From the NCBI GenBank assembly GCA_947568835.1, contig OX387604.1, forward strand, positions 21,233,076-21,297,075: 64,000 bases of DNA, written 5' to 3'. The stretch is from Protonemura montana (Eukaryota > Arthropoda > Insecta > Plecoptera > Nemouridae). The position numbers were made by a program, and so were the translations under genes. A model generated the notes under the pieces. That model worked only from the letters and a program-made list of their open reading frames with translations. It did not search any database and had not been told where the DNA came from. Each line of letters starts with the position of its first letter. Positions within the stretch are counted from its first letter, which is position 1. Below, piece after piece: positions 12,366 through 22,897 of this stretch.

Positions 12366-12799
12366 GAAGTCTTCAATACGATGGCAATATTGATCAAAAC
12401 ACATCGTCACTTGCATATCGATGATTTCTTCTCATGGCCATGAGAAGAATCCTTATATCGAGCATCCTTATAACGAATTAAAATTCTATCCCAAGCTGGA
12501 CCTCATCACTGCCCATATTACAGATTACAGTTACCGGACTTTGAAACATGCATTCCCTGGACAACAAACATTGCAAACAAACAAACAAACAGTCTTGACC
12601 AGACTTGAAAAAAATGTGACCCATGTTTGGCAAACTTCCCGATGCAATTAAAATGATATGATCTTCATCGGTAACCGGTACATCCTGATAGCTTATTCCA
12701 TGGATTTGCAGGCGAAAAATACACGTTAATTGTTATTATTGCACCTCGACGACCGACAACAGGGTTAACCTCACCCCTTTTACCACTCTCCTGATGGGT

Positions 12800-13225
12800 G
12801 TATGACACCCATCCAATACCTGACCCAGCGCAGTGTTGCTTAACTTTCATCCCTCCAACCTCTCTCCCAAACAGAACTGGTCATGTGTATAATGGTCACC
12901 CATCCAATACCTGACCCAGCGCAGTGTTGCTTAACTTTCATCCCTCCAACCTCTCTCCCGAACAGAACTGGTCATGTGTATGATGGTCACCCATCCAAAA
13001 CCTGACCCAGCGCAGTGTTGCTTAACTTTCATCCCTCCAACCACTCTCCCAAACAGAACTGGTCATGTGTATGATGGTCACCCATCCAATACCTGACCCA
13101 GCGCAGTGTTGCTTAACTTTCATCCCTCCAACCTCTCTTCCGAACAGAACTGGTCATGTGTATGATGGTCACCCATCCAATACCCGACCCAGCGCAGTGT
13201 TCCTTAACTTTCATCCCACGAGGAC
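12800..13225 (-). repeat. 5S rRNA-derived array, 5 units
   Basis: This is the inner-copy counterpart of 5386-6008. It lacks two 91-bp units, which accounts for the roughly 182-bp offset between the outer and inner parts of the inverted structure. Confidence 0.75.
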
Positions 13226-14895
13226 CGGTATTTCCAACCGTTCGGTTTGTATATAGAGTACCCAATATAATCTTTATATCGTAATGACAACAGGCAAAAG
13301 ATATAAGTTTTTATGTCAAGTTCGCTGGACCTCTTTAAATCAGAGTTCTTTGTGATTTTATTTGTTTATGATACATATTTCCGTGGCACTTTAAAAAACT
13401 GTCACATCGATTCTTTGTGGCTGTTTCCATGGTGAGATTTGAAAAAGTAAAGAAGCAGATAGATATATCATAGATACCGTTATGAATCAACGGCGACACG
13501 GAGTAACACCTGCAAAAGATTGACAGGCTTCGAGGAGTGGGATCGACCAAAGATTGTTTGACCAATCGGCCGGATGATGCCGCCAAACGATATTAGGGAG
13601 CAGGTATTTTAGTTAGGGCCTTCCGACCTGCAGTGCGCTCTTTAAACATTCAATGACAATGACAGTACCTTCCCCTAAAGAGCGCACTTTGTTCACCGCA
13701 GTGGATAGATAACAATCTCAAAAAAATTCACTCAAACACGACTGTGAGGAAAATTAACTACCATAAATTTATAATTGTATATCAATGTACCGTTTAATAC
13801 GTTCTAAAATCAATGAATTATATATAGCAAAAAAAACTTAAACTTGGATCAATCTGTGCTTGGATGTAAATATAATTACTTTCTCAGAACATTGGCTAAA
13901 AACGAACGAAGGAGATTATGCACTTTTTAGCTGCAGCATTACATCGACATTTGCGTTGTGAAGGTTGCTTTGTGACATGCTAGAGACAGAAATTATGCAA
14001 TTGTTTTGTTGTAAGAAAAAGAGTACCCCGTTCTGGCAACATTGTCACATTATCTACACCAACCAATAAACGCTTCGATCGCCTTTTCGCGTAGTAAGGA
14101 TGAGCGATTTAAGATGAGTTTTTGATTTGAGTTGTTACCAATCAACAATAGATGCGTTTTTCGACGCAATTTGGGGGCCGCAAATGTATATTCCTAGTGT
14201 TGAAATGTTTTGTTGCTCTAAACAGTCACACACACACGCACACAGACAAGTGATTTTTGGAGCAGTGTAATAGAGAGGATTTTGCTCGCTTCCCTCGCTC
14301 ATTCAATTAGAAATATATTTTGCATTCTCTTATTGTTTGCTACCAGAGGGCGCTCCAATATGGGAATAAAGTCTTACATATCACATTATAGGCTCAATAT
14401 CATCCATTCATTCACCGACACCATGAGCCCAGTGCAACAATCCCAGTTATTAAAACAGTGCGTTCGTTAAACATCACAATTCGGATCACAATTAGTCAAC
14501 GAGTGTAAATTTACTTTTCGAAGCTTTTCTTTCCTTAGCGGTTACTACATTGATGACTTGCAAAGCGCTTTAATCCCACGCGCAGCCAACCCTTATCCCT
14601 AAGTCGCGTCAATGCGTCGTCAATCTGTCACTTGATAGCTTTAATTGCAAACGCCTTGTTAACACTCCCCAGCAAGACGTTGAAGTTGAATGGGTTGCCT
14701 AACTAACAACACGTGACGTACTATGGTAGGGGAGGAGAATATTAAGCCCGTCCCAAAAACATCGGTCGCTAGTTGAGGCGCAGTATACACGGCTGCAGTT
14801 TCCACTTGGGGACCAGTTTGCAGAGCCGCACAAAACAGAGCCGCACAAAACACTCGTTGAGGCGCAGAAAACAGAGGCGCACTTTACGCTCTCCC

Positions 14896-14903
14896 GGCTA
14901 GGT
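14896..14903. repeat. 8-bp target duplication, inner transposon, right copy
   Basis: GGCTAGGT is the second copy of the duplication. The outer element's sequence resumes right after it. Confidence 0.8.
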
Positions 14904-15356
14904 TAGGCTAATCATCCTAATTATCATCCACTCATTCACCAAAGATTTTAGCCAGTGCATCGGGCCCCGTTGTTAGATCAGAGCGTTGTTAAACTCCACA
15001 AATTGGGTCGCAATAATTCAACGAATTTACCTACCAGTCACTTTGTCACCTGTCGTGGCTGCATAGCTTTGATTTCAAACGCCTTGGTTTTCACTTCCCA
15101 GTGAGCCGTTGATGTTGGTTGTGTTGCCTATGGCTAAGGGTTAGCACCCCGTGACTGCCCAAGGTCGGCCGCAGAAAACACTAGCTGAGAAATGGTTTCT
15201 CCGTCCTAAATACATCGGTCACTTTGAGGCGCAGTTTGCTGAGGAGCACATTACGAGTCGGCAGCTAGGGCCGCACAAAACAGAGGCGCACAAAACGCTA
15301 GTTTGAGGCGCAGAAAACAGGGCTGCAGAAAACAGAGCCGCAGTTAGACGGCACCC

Positions 15357-15364
15357 CAACAAAG
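15357..15364. repeat. 8-bp target duplication, outer transposon, right copy
   Basis: CAACAAAG matches 3727-3734 exactly and follows the CACCC terminus. Confidence 0.8.
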
Positions 15365-15714
15365 CAGGGAACAAGAAATCACCCTTTATGTACTTAATCC
15401 TTCTTATTGATTTCTTATTGAACCACGCAGATATTTGATATTTGATATTTTTATTTAACTTGATATTTTATTGAAACGAATTTGAATTTGATCTAAAAAA
15501 AACGATCGCGAACTTCGATCTTCGATCGCGATTGTTTTTTGACGACGATCTTGATCTTTTTAAAAGATCGCTTTCAAAACGATCTTCCCCAAATATGGCA
15601 CCCGAGCATCATTATAATTATTTTCTGGGGTGTTTACATTTTTCTTCAATGTTGGACTTGCTCGAACTCCGCTGCAGTTATCGCCTGGATACAGTAGGAT
15701 AGCGGCAGCGCTGA
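15365..15714. other. AT-rich flank with a GATC-rich patch
   Basis: No gene is seen. At about 15489-15600 GATC occurs about ten times, partly as self-complementary words such as CGATCGCGA and TCGATCGCGAT. These could fold, but no known element is recognised. Confidence 0.4.
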
Positions 15715-15870
15715 GAGCGAATGTGAGCGAAAGGACTTTAGACCGATGACCGAGCAAGCTTGAAACAGATAGTATACTTGAGAGGGAGCGAATGTGAGCG
15801 AAAGGACTTTAGACCGATGACCGAGCAAGCTTGGAACAGATAGTATACTTGAGAGGGAGCGAACGTAGCG
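15715..15870. repeat. 71-bp tandem duplication
   Basis: A 71-bp unit beginning GAGCGAATGTGAGCG is present twice with few differences, at 15715 and 15786. A third copy starts at 15857 and breaks off. Confidence 0.75.
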
Positions 15871-16061
15871 CCATCCCGTGTCCAGAGGGCAAACTCTTTT
15901 AGCTTGTGGGTGAGGGGATAAGCGCGAATCTTGCGGGGCGAAAGCTTTCGCGTAGCTCCCAATAGCATAGGAGTGGACAATCTGTGTATGTCTATCTGTG
16001 GTACTATAGTCTTATCTCTAATATGTTAAAAAAGTTAGGACTCTTTGTGAATCCGGGCCCT

Positions 16062-16858
16062 GAATAGAACATAAGATCCAACCAGCTGATCTCAAATAAC
16101 CTGGATAGAGAATAGGATCCAGCCAGCTGACCTCAAATGACCTGGTTAGAGCAAAGGATCCAACCAGCTAAACTCAAATAACCTGGATAGATCATAGGAT
16201 CCACCCAGCTGATCTCCAATAACCTGGATAGAGAATAGAATCCAGCCAGCTGATCTCAAATGACCTGGTTCGAGCATAGGATCCAGCCAGCTCATCTTAA
16301 ATCACCTGGATAGAGCTTAGGATCCAGCCAGCTGATCTCAAATAACCTGGATAGAGAATAGGATCCAGCCAGCTGATCTCAATTAACCTGGATAGAGCAT
16401 AGGATCCAGCCAGATGATCGCAGATAACCTGGATAGAGCATAGGATTCAGCCAGCTGATCTCCAATAACCAGGATAGAGTATAGGATCCAGCCAACTGAT
16501 CTCAAATATCCTGGATAGAGAAAAGGATCCAGCCAGCTGATCTCAAATAACCTAGATAGAGCAAAGGATCCAGCCAGCTGATCTCAAATAACCTGGATAG
16601 AGTAAAGGATCTAGCCAGCTGATCTCAAATAACCTGGATAGAGCACAGGATCCAGCCAGCTGATCTCAAATAACCTAGATAGAGCATAGGATCCAGCCAG
16701 CTGATCTCAAATAACCTGAATAGAGTATAGGATCCAGCCAGCTGATTTCAAGTAACCTAAATAGAGTATAGGATCCAGCTAGCTTATCTCCAATAACCCG
16801 GATAGAGTATAGGATCCAGCCAGCTGATCTCAAATATCCTGGATAGAGCATAGGATCC
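16062..16858. repeat. 41-bp minisatellite, left block
   Basis: About 19 units of a 41-bp repeat built around GGATCCAGCCAGCTGATCT, followed by CAAATAACCTGGATAGAG. Units differ by scattered point changes. The array stops at the A-rich 3' end of a Penelope-like element and resumes on its other side at 19424. Confidence 0.85.
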
Positions 16859-16917
16859 TTTTTTTAGAAAAACTATTTGAACTGGGTTTTGAATGCTTAG
16901 TAAAGGGCTACTAAATT

Positions 16918-16962
16918 TCCCGACGTTTCGTAACATATACTAGTTACTTCTTCAGAGGTTTG
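16918..16962 (-). ncRNA. candidate hammerhead ribozyme of the Penelope element
   Basis: On the minus strand CTGAAGA (compatible with the hammerhead core CUGANGA) is followed by a hairpin with stem GTAAC/GTTAC and then GAAAC, matching the conserved GAAA. Hammerhead motifs are known from the terminal repeats of Penelope-like elements. One extra A sits between the core and stem II, and the cleavage-site strand was not resolved, so self-cleavage is not established. Confidence 0.4.
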
Positions 16963-17209
16963 AGCAGTCCTGACAATTTTCCGATAACAAAAGAACCACA
17001 TAAAATTATAACAATTACCTAGTTCGAGCATCCTAAATACATCTAAACCAAATAATCAGGGTCAATAACTCAAAAACTAATGTATTATGTATTTTCTGAA
17101 ATAAGAACTCCTAACACATTGGCGTTTTTTAACTAACTAATTATGTGTATGGAAAAAACGCCAATTTTTCGAGGTTGTCCTAACGTTATGTGATACAATC
17201 AAAATTTCC

Positions 17210-19395
17210 TTATTCATTACGTTTAGTTCTTAATCTACCTATCCAAATATTTTCTTCTGGATTCTTTGTGCTGATTTCTTCTGTCTCCTCACTGATATTC
17301 TCTATTCTATTTTTCTGTTGTAAAATTGTTCCCCAAGCTCTATCTAGTTGAAAACTATCATCTCTATTGAAGTTATTGGGTTGTTTTTTAATTTCTATTG
17401 CTTCTCTGACTTTTCTAGTGAATTTCCTATCATCTCGACATAAAATCCTTACCGTGTCTATTTTAATGTGGTGTTGAAACTCATTTCCGTGTTCTGCACA
17501 AGCTGATTGATTTAAGTGTCTTTGTTTTTCCCCAATACTGCTAGATTGTTTTGCTAATCTTATGTGTCTTTCGTGTTCCTTGACTCTTGTGCTAATTTTC
17601 CTTCCTGTTTCTCCTATGTAAACTTTTCCACACTCACAACTTACCTCATAGACGCCTTTGCATTCTAATGGAACCTGATCCTTCACTGGTCTTACCATTG
17701 TACTTATTTTTCTATCTGCTCTAAATGCTGTAAAAATCTGGTTTTTCGACAGTACTTTTTTTATTTTCTCTCCTATCTTAGGTACATATGGTAAAACTGC
17801 GATGGATTTGATTTCATCTAAACTTTTTTCACTAATTCCCTTTTCAACTATCTCAGAGTTTATTTCCCTATTTTCTTTATTTTTTAATCGGTTCATTTTT
17901 TCAAGTACTCTTCTTATTTCTTTGGTTTTATAACCATTCTGTTGAAAAATGGTCCTAAGTGTTTCTTTTTCTGTCTCGTTGTGTTCCTCATCTGTTAATC
18001 TCGCTGATCTTGTCGCTAATGTGTTTAGCACCCCCTGTTTTTGGCTAGGATGATGACATGAATCTGCGTGTAAGACCCTGTTTGTGTTTGTTTTCTTTCT
18101 GTAGACTGTGTGCCCTAATGAGCCATCTTCTTTTCTAATAACCAAAACATCGAGAAAAGCTAAACATCTATTCTCTTCTACTTCCATAGTGAATTTTATC
18201 CTATCATGTTGTCTATTCATGTGTTCTAAAAACGTATCCAAATTTTCTCTCCCATGTTGCCAAACCAAAAAAGTGTCATCTACATATCTGAAGAAGCATT
18301 TAGGTTTTAGTTCCGCACTATTCAATGCTATTGTCTCTAGATTTTCCATGAAGATATTCGCTAATGCTGGAGATAAAGGTGACCCCATTGCTATTCCTTC
18401 TTTCTGCTGATAAATATGACCATCCCATAAGAAATAATTGCACTTTAAACATTCTTCTATCAAATTGATTAACGTTATTGGTAGCCTAAACTTTCTACTA
18501 TTTGTCTTCAAAATTCCTATCGTTTCGTTAAATGGAATGTTACTAAAGAGTCCAAAAACATCTAAACTAACCAGCATGTCTCCTTCTTCCAAATGTAGGT
18601 ACCTGTTTTACCTTTGATAAAAAGTCTTGAGAATTCTTTACAAATGATTTAGCTTTCATTACTGGTTCCCTTAAGACCTTTCCTATCGTTCTAGCTATTT
18701 CATGTGCTGGTGCACCTATCGCACTGATTACTAGTCGCATTGGCACTTGTATCTCTTCTGAACTATCCTTCTGCTTTTCCCAATCTATTTTGTGAATTTT
18801 TGGTAACCCATAAGCTTTTGGAATGATTGATTCTTTTGGAACTAATTCTCTTTTTAACTTTTCTTCTATTGGCGCTTTCTCTAAGCATTCTGTTAATCTC
18901 TTCTCAAATTTTGTTGTGGGGTCTTTATTCAGTTTTACGTAATCTTCTGATTGTATTACTTCATCCATTTGCCTCTTGTAATCTTCTGTGTTCATAATAA
19001 CTGTTGCATTCCCCTTGTCTGCTTTCAAAATTACTACCTTCTTATTTTTCTTCAATTCCCTCAAAGCTTCTGTCTCTTCTGGTTTTGTGTTTTGTTTGAA
19101 CTCTTCTGTTTTTCCCTTCCTTAAAATGTGTGCTACATCATGTCTTATAACATCTGCTAATTTGAAAGGTAACCTTTTAACTGCATCTTCTACCCGTGCT
19201 ATTATTGGTTCTACTGGAATCCTTTTTGGAGCTATTGCAAAATTGAATCCCTTTTCTAGAACTCTATTACCTGCCTCCGACACACAGGTATTAGATAAAT
19301 TGTAAACTGTCTTAGGTTTTATGAATGTCCCTCTTGAACTCCAATTTCTTTGTTGTTTCCTGCATAAGTTATCTAGCTTTCTACTAAGTTTCTCA
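17210..19395 (-). pseudogene. Penelope reverse transcriptase / GIY-YIG endonuclease, frameshifted
   Basis: The coding region has two overlapping frames. The upstream part (18567 to about 19395) carries the Penelope N-terminal region, with KADKGNATVIMNTEDY and YGLPKIHK, and runs open to the truncation without needing a Met. A one-base frameshift near 18590 leads into the downstream part (17210-18592, 460 codons). That part has the palm motif MLVSLDVFGLF, MGSPLSPALANIF, the catalytic YVDD at residues 103-106 of the part, and a GIY-YIG module (GVYEV at 313-317, KVYIG at 323-327) preceding an RVKEH segment. The catalytic residues are kept, so apart from the frameshift and 5' loss the copy looks young. 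The enzyme would copy its RNA at a nicked target in the nucleus. Confidence 0.85.
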
Positions 19396-19423
19396 TGAGA
19401 AACTTAGTAGAAAGCTAGATAAC
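19368..19423. repeat. perfect 56-bp palindrome at the 5' end of the Penelope element
   Basis: The two 28-base halves, centred on TCTCATGAGA at 19395/19396, are exact reverse complements. The left half is the truncated coding end of the element. The right half is its inverted copy, and the minisatellite starts right after. This looks like a snap-back or template-switch product made during insertion. Confidence 0.85.
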
Positions 19424-19568
19424 CTGGCAGATAACCTGGATAGAGCATAGGATTCAGCCAGCTGATCTCCAATAACCAGGATAGAGTATAGGATCCAGCC
19501 AACTGATCTCAAATATCCTGGATAGAGAAAAGGATCCAGCCAGCTGATCTCAAATAACCTAGATAGAG
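19424..19568. repeat. 41-bp minisatellite, right block
   Basis: About 3.5 further units of the repeat seen at 16062-16858, in the same orientation and phase family. The three units here closely match units around 16437-16560, so the Penelope insertion may have been accompanied by a local duplication. Confidence 0.8.
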
Positions 19569-19893
19569 ACGGCTGACGTGTTACTCTGGACGCCAACGAA
19601 AGAACTAACCCACTCACTCCCATTCCCTCTTTGAACACAGCCCACATTACCTCTGCACAACAATTTATAACCATCTCCCAACATCCATCACTAATTTGCC
19701 AACCCGTACCATCTTTAACACTACTCTCAAAGCTTTCTTAATCCAAAATCCGTGCTATTATTCAATAGAAGAATATTTAAATACAATTAAAAGTTAAATA
19801 TGGAACTAAATTGATGATATAAGTTCCTTAACAATTAGGCTCACACAAATACTCTGTAATTGTACGTAGCATTAAATAAATAAATAAATAAAT
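19569..19893 (+). pseudogene. LINE 3' end: last 75 codons of a reverse transcriptase plus tail
   Basis: The frame ending in TAA at 19795 contains HYLCTTIYNHLPTS and SIEEYLNT. These fit the C terminus of CR1/Jockey-type LINE proteins ('lyN.lP' and 'YSveE.l'). About 95 bases of AT-rich 3' UTR follow, ending in an (AAAT)n tail at about 19875-19893. The junction with the minisatellite on the left is abrupt, which is usual for a 5'-truncated LINE. Confidence 0.6.
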
Positions 19894-19971
19894 TTACTGG
19901 TTGTATCAAATTAGACATTCACTGTTCATACAGTTTAAAACTGAAAAAGCAAAATATTTACGTACTCTCCG

Positions 19972-20060
19972 ATGCGAACCGGTCATCACGTTATTTGCGA
20001 GGGATCTGTGCTATCTGGCTTCGTACGCTATCCACTAGACTACCTGTCATCCATGGCTAT
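19972..20060 (-). repeat. tRNA-like SINE module
   Basis: The minus strand has a perfect A box (TAGTCTAGTGG) and a B box (CCGGTTCGCATC) at tRNA spacing. The acceptor stem is not complementary, so a tRNA-derived SINE is the better reading. Confidence 0.5.
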
Positions 20061-20572
20061 CACTGGAAATAATTAATCAAATACTAGCATGAACCTAAGC
20101 TATCACTGAATACTGGCCACTGGCTACTGAGGGTGAATGCATCCCTTATAAAAGTGTATTAATTTATTACACGCTACATATATATTTCCAATTTTGGCTT
20201 CATCCAACTTTCAAAAAGCTCCAATAAATTGATATTAAATGTTAAATACTCGAGTTGAGGAATTCCACGCAGCGAGCATGCGCAGTCAGGACTTGTGGCA
20301 AAGAACAATAACGACAAGAACAAAAAGTTGAAATGTTACGATTTGGTATTTTTCGGAGCTATATTGGCTTTTAAACGGGGAAATACGATAGTTAGGCGAA
20401 TGTCACCGTCGACATCTTTCGATTGGTTTTTTCCAACAAATCGATTGGAAGAGGTTTCAAAGCTCTCCGACATACAGAAGCTATAGTTTTAAGATCGTGC
20501 TGTGACGTCACGAAGTTCGTTCTTGTAATCCTAAGAGAGTCCATACAAGAGTCAATGAAGACGTCTGAGTGA
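20061..20572. other. AT-rich DNA, no gene recognised
   Basis: One 63-codon open frame at 20295-20486 shows no recognisable domain. The left border of the gypsy remnant lies somewhere in or just after this stretch. Confidence 0.4.
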
Positions 20573-21183
20573 TGGCCATCACTTAGAATATGTGCGGTCA
20601 AAACCAAAGAACGGGATGACAATTCAGCGGACGCGCTGACGGAGAAACTAAGCCATAAATTTCATGAGTTATTTCAGCCGAAAACGTCAAAAATAAAGCA
20701 TTTCAAGGCAAATATAGTATTAAAAGAAAATGCCATCCCGGTCTTTTGTAAGGCCAGGCCAGTTCCGTTTGCTTTATTGGAATCGGTGGAAAACGAATTA
20801 GACCGGTTAGAAAGGGAGGGAATAATTCACAAGACCAGGCACACTGAGTGGGCCACACCTTTGGTAGTTGTGGTCAAGAGCAATGCTAACGGTGACAAAG
20901 GTGAACTTCCCCCAAAGGTTAGATTATGCGGGGATTTCAAAGTCACGTTAAATAAATGGGTGGAAACGGAGCATTACCCTTTGACACGGTCTGATGATCT
21001 ATTCGCCTCGTTAGCCGGGGGAAAGGTTTTCACTGTCTTAGATTGTTTGTCAGCCTACTTACAGTTAGAAGTTGATGATGAGTCAAAGAAGCTTCTAACC
21101 ATAAACACACACCGGGGATTATATTCTTTTGGCCGGCTTTGCTACGGCATCTCCTGTGCACCCTCCATTTACCAATGGAGTTG
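20573..21183 (+). pseudogene. gypsy pol, N-terminal half of reverse transcriptase
   Basis: The open frame begins just upstream of the RT and includes the typical entry segment KARPVPFALLESVENELDRL and the palm words VRLCGDFKVTLN and FTVLDCLSAYLQLEVDD. It ends at IYQW followed by a stop. A small deletion plus frameshift then separates it from the next part, which carries the catalytic YLDD. The start cannot be defined because the upstream polyprotein is missing. Confidence 0.85.
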
Positions 21184-22221
21184 AAGGGAATTCCAGGAGC
21201 CAATGCTTATCTCGACGATATTCTGATTGCTGGCTCAGATGTTAAGGGCTGCTACCAAAAAGTAGAGCAAGTTCTAGAAAGGCTTCAACATTATGGAATA
21301 CACTTAAACAAGGATAAATGCACATTTTTTAAATCAAGTGTAAAATATCTTGGACATAAGATCGACAAAGAAGGCATTCACCCAGCAGACAACTTGATAA
21401 GTGACATCATAAATGCCCCGAGACCCACCAATACAAGCGAACTAAGGTCATATATCGGTCTGTTTACATTCTATGGCAAATTTTTACCAAACTTATCGAC
21501 GCTATTTCACCCGTTATACGCACTAGAGAAAAAAGATAGCAAATGGCATTGGTCGGAGGAAGGTGAAAGAGCATTTCAGTCTAGCAAAACATTATTACTA
21601 AAACATAATGTGCTGGTTCACTACGACTCGAATAAACCATTAATTCTTGCGAATGATGCGTCGCCGGTGGGGGTGGGTAGCGTATTATCACACCGAATGG
21701 AAGACGGCACAGAAAGGCCAATCGCATTTGCGTCCCGAACACTTACAAAAACCGAAAAAGGGTACGCGCAGATCGAGAGAGAGGCATTGGCGATAAATTT
21801 TGGAACAACCAAATTCCACAAGTACCTGATGGGTAGACACTTCACTCTGCTAACGGATAACAAACCTTTGACAGCTTTATTTAGTCCAAGCCAGGCAATT
21901 CCTAGCATGGCCGCGGCCCGCATGCAACGATGGGGATTAAAATTAGCGGCATTTAAGTTTGACATACGTTTCCGTAAAGGGGGGGAAAATTTAAATGCTG
22001 ATGCCTTATCACGCTTACCAGTAGCGAAGCCAAACACATCAATATCAAAGGATTATAACATAAATTTTTTTGCACTAGAAAAAAAAATTCCTTTAAAAAT
22101 AACGCACGTCCAAAACGAAACAAAGAAAGACCCATTACTACAAAAGGTATTAAATTTAACTTTGACAGGCTGGCCGGATAAAATACAAGATATGAGTTTA
22201 ATGCCTTACTTTAACAGGTGA
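21139..22221 (+). pseudogene. gypsy pol, C-terminal RT with YLDD plus RNase H
   Basis: This 360-codon frame starts inside the RT (LKGIPGANAYLDDIL, the catalytic YLDD box), continues with the thumb and connection (KYLGHKIDKEGIHP, YIGLFTFYGKFLP) and then RNase H (ILANDASPVGVGSVLSH, IEREALAINF, LLTDNKPL, ENLNADALSRLP). It ends in a TGA at 22219, after which the same frame stays open into the integrase. The TGA is therefore a single inactivating stop. Confidence 0.88.
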
Positions 22222-22888
22222 GCAGAGCTCTCTATAGATCAAGATTGTCTGGTCTGGGGCCGACGAGTCATCATCCCAGCCAAACTACATCTCGATGTAT
22301 TAAAATTACTGCACGAAAACCACCCAGGTAGCACTCGAATGAAAATGTTGGCGCGGAGTTATGTGTGGTGGCACAACTTGGATACAGACATTGAGCAAAC
22401 AGTGAAACGGTGCTCAATATGTCAGCAAAGTCAAAACTCGTGCCCAACGGTGCCGGTACACCAGTGGCCACTCACAACTCGTGTCTGGAAGCGGGTTCAC
22501 TTAGATTTTGCAAAGAAGTTTGATCAAACGTTCTTAATTTGTTTTGATAGTTACTCCAAATGGATAGAGGTTTTCCTAATGCAGTCAACAACTGCGGATA
22601 AAACGATCCAAGTTTTACGCTCTTGTTTTGCGAGTTTTGGCTTGCCAGAGCTAATAGTCACGGACAACGGTCCACCATTTCAATCTTCGGAATTTGCATC
22701 CTTTCTCGAAAACAATGGGATTGAATTAATGCATAGTCCACCGGGTCATCCCCCCTCTAATGGGGCCGCAGAACGCGCGGTGCAAACAGTAAAGAAATCA
22801 TTAATGAAGCAGCTTCAACAAGACCGGGTAGACAAGGTCGCGCGGTCATTAAAAGAGCTAACAGACAATTTCTGGTTTACCTACAGGA

Positions 22889-22897
22889 ACACTCCTA
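22889..22897. repeat. 9-bp target duplication, left copy
   Basis: ACACTCCTA precedes the GGCTCG terminus of the insertion and is repeated at 23632-23640. Confidence 0.85.

Larger units (their letters stand above)
9003..14895 (+). mobile_element. inner copy of the same transposon, inverted, 5893 bp
   Basis: This copy is the reverse complement of the outer element. It begins GGGTGCCG and ends CGCTCTCCC, and both sides are flanked by the 8-bp duplication GGCTAGGT (8995-9002 and 14896-14903). That 8-mer occurs inside the outer element, so this copy jumped into its relative. Apart from the number of 91-bp units in the 5S-derived arrays (about 6 and 5 here against 2 and 7 in the outer copy), the two are nearly identical, which implies recent movement. 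The longest open frames are about 60-90 codons, and none matches a transposase. Confidence 0.82.
3735..15356 (-). mobile_element. outer copy of a 5.7-kb DNA transposon, split by a second copy of itself
   Basis: The outer element consists of 3735-9002 plus 14904-15356, about 5721 bp in total. It is flanked by CAACAAAG duplications and interrupted by the inner copy at 9003-14895. Its ends, GGGAGAGCG on the left and the complement of GGGTGCCG on the right, start diverged terminal modules of about 450-550 bp. Each module opens with several 15-bp units of the type TGCGSCTCTGTTTTC and closes with a diverged copy of the 5S-SINE tail. The body carries 5S-derived arrays at 5386-6008 and 8640-8830 and a GATT repeat at 6448-6499. 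No transposase is seen, so it is probably non-autonomous. 8-bp duplications fit hAT, P, Merlin or some Mutator-like groups, and the superfamily is not assigned. Confidence 0.8.
16859..19396 (-). mobile_element. Penelope-like element, 5' truncated
   Basis: The element reads on the minus strand and lies inside the 41-bp minisatellite. It carries a reverse transcriptase joined to a GIY-YIG endonuclease, the hallmark of canonical Penelope-like elements. Its 3' end has a short A run against the satellite. The 5' end is truncated inside the reading frame at about 19396, where a 28-bp inverted copy of the truncated end follows. The roughly 350-bp 3' part contains a possible hammerhead ribozyme. Confidence 0.85.

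Noticed and set aside
3735..15356. A simple long palindrome or an inverted assembly artefact
   Set aside because: Two different exact 8-bp duplications at the two sets of junctions, plus array-length differences between arms, fit nested transposition better.
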